Shown here piece by piece: positions 16,490 through 16,540 of a stretch of 16,540 nt of DNA. Each line of letters opens with the position of its first letter. Positions within the stretch are counted from its first letter, which is position 1. The translations under genes were made by a program, and so were the position numbers. The notes under the pieces were generated by a model. That model saw only the letters and a program-made list of their open reading frames with translations. It made no database searches and was not told where the DNA came from. The DNA lies in contig JACKQL020000282.1 in assembly GCA_018296165.2 (NCBI GenBank), forward strand, positions 1-16,540, given 5' to 3'. The stretch is from Termitomyces sp. T153 (lineage: Eukaryota > Basidiomycota > Agaricomycetes > Agaricales > Lyophyllaceae).

Positions 16490-16530
16490 CACAGCCACTT
16501 TCCCACGTCCGTCGTCGCATAATATATAGA
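16490..16530 (-). repeat. Conserved 5' end of element D
   Basis: The minus strand reads TCTATATATTATGCGACGAC and continues to TGGGAAAGTGGCTGTG, preceded by ...CCGACA outside the element. This outer flank differs from the two tandem junctions, so it is the best marker of the true 5' terminus. Confidence 0.7.
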
Positions 16531-16540
16531 TGTCGGATTG

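Larger units (their letters stand above)
14906..16530 (-). mobile_element. Non-autonomous Helitron-family element D
   Basis: The element begins on the minus strand at TCTATATA (16530), preceded by A, and ends at the hairpin 14943-14906. It holds five 59-bp repeats (14953-15246), the shared block (15247-15645), the 130-codon frame (15646-16038) and a 5' subterminal region (16039-16489). It lacks Rep and helicase and would depend on a protein such as that of E. Its 3' end meets the 5' end of E with only a base or two between, head to tail. Confidence 0.65.

Overview
The window looks like transposon-dense DNA of a filamentous fungus, most likely a basidiomycete (Agaricomycetes-like). The reasons are very short introns (50, 54 and 57 nt) with fungal-type splice and branch signals, a gypsy-like retroelement whose polymerase resembles those I know from mushroom genomes, and a fungal-type Helitron. 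The assignment to basidiomycetes is inference. No ordinary host gene, tRNA or rRNA is visible, and both large coding systems lie on the minus strand.

Positions 1 to about 6550 hold one Ty3/gypsy-type LTR retrotransposon on the minus strand. Read from high to low coordinates it has a leader with a TATA box (6350-6341), Gag with a CCHC zinc knuckle, a DSG aspartic protease, a linker, reverse transcriptase with RNase H, and an HHCC/DDE integrase. The domains look well preserved. The frame is broken by an in-frame TAG inside gag, three frame changes (two at homopolymer runs), a TGA between RNase H and integrase, and possibly a TGA at the integrase end. I read it as one formerly continuous gag-pol, now a young pseudogene or one carrying assembly errors. 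The 3' LTR is outside the window and the 5' LTR boundary could not be fixed.

Positions 6720 to 16530 hold three Helitron-family elements, all on the minus strand and arranged head to tail. They share a roughly 40-nt 5' end (minus strand TCTATA... then GACGAC ... TGGGAAAGTGGCTGTG) and a 3' end made of a strong GC hairpin followed inwards by a 59-bp minisatellite. Element A (6720-7968) and element D (14906-16530) are small and non-autonomous. Element E (about 7970-14904) carries a Rep/helicase gene (13262 to 8761).

The Rep/helicase is split across several reading frames, but removing a 50-nt GT-AG intron and a 54-nt GC-AG intron gives one protein of about 1465 residues with HUH nuclease, two-tyrosine and PIF1-like helicase motifs intact. 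An optional third intron lies at the stop codon. E could therefore be the enzyme source that moves A and D.

E is itself composite: its Rep/helicase block sits between two minisatellite arrays, and its 5' part (13265-14904) is nearly a copy of element D. Stretches of near-identity between units follow a mosaic pattern, and repeat copies differ mostly at CpG sites, which suggests methylation-linked decay.
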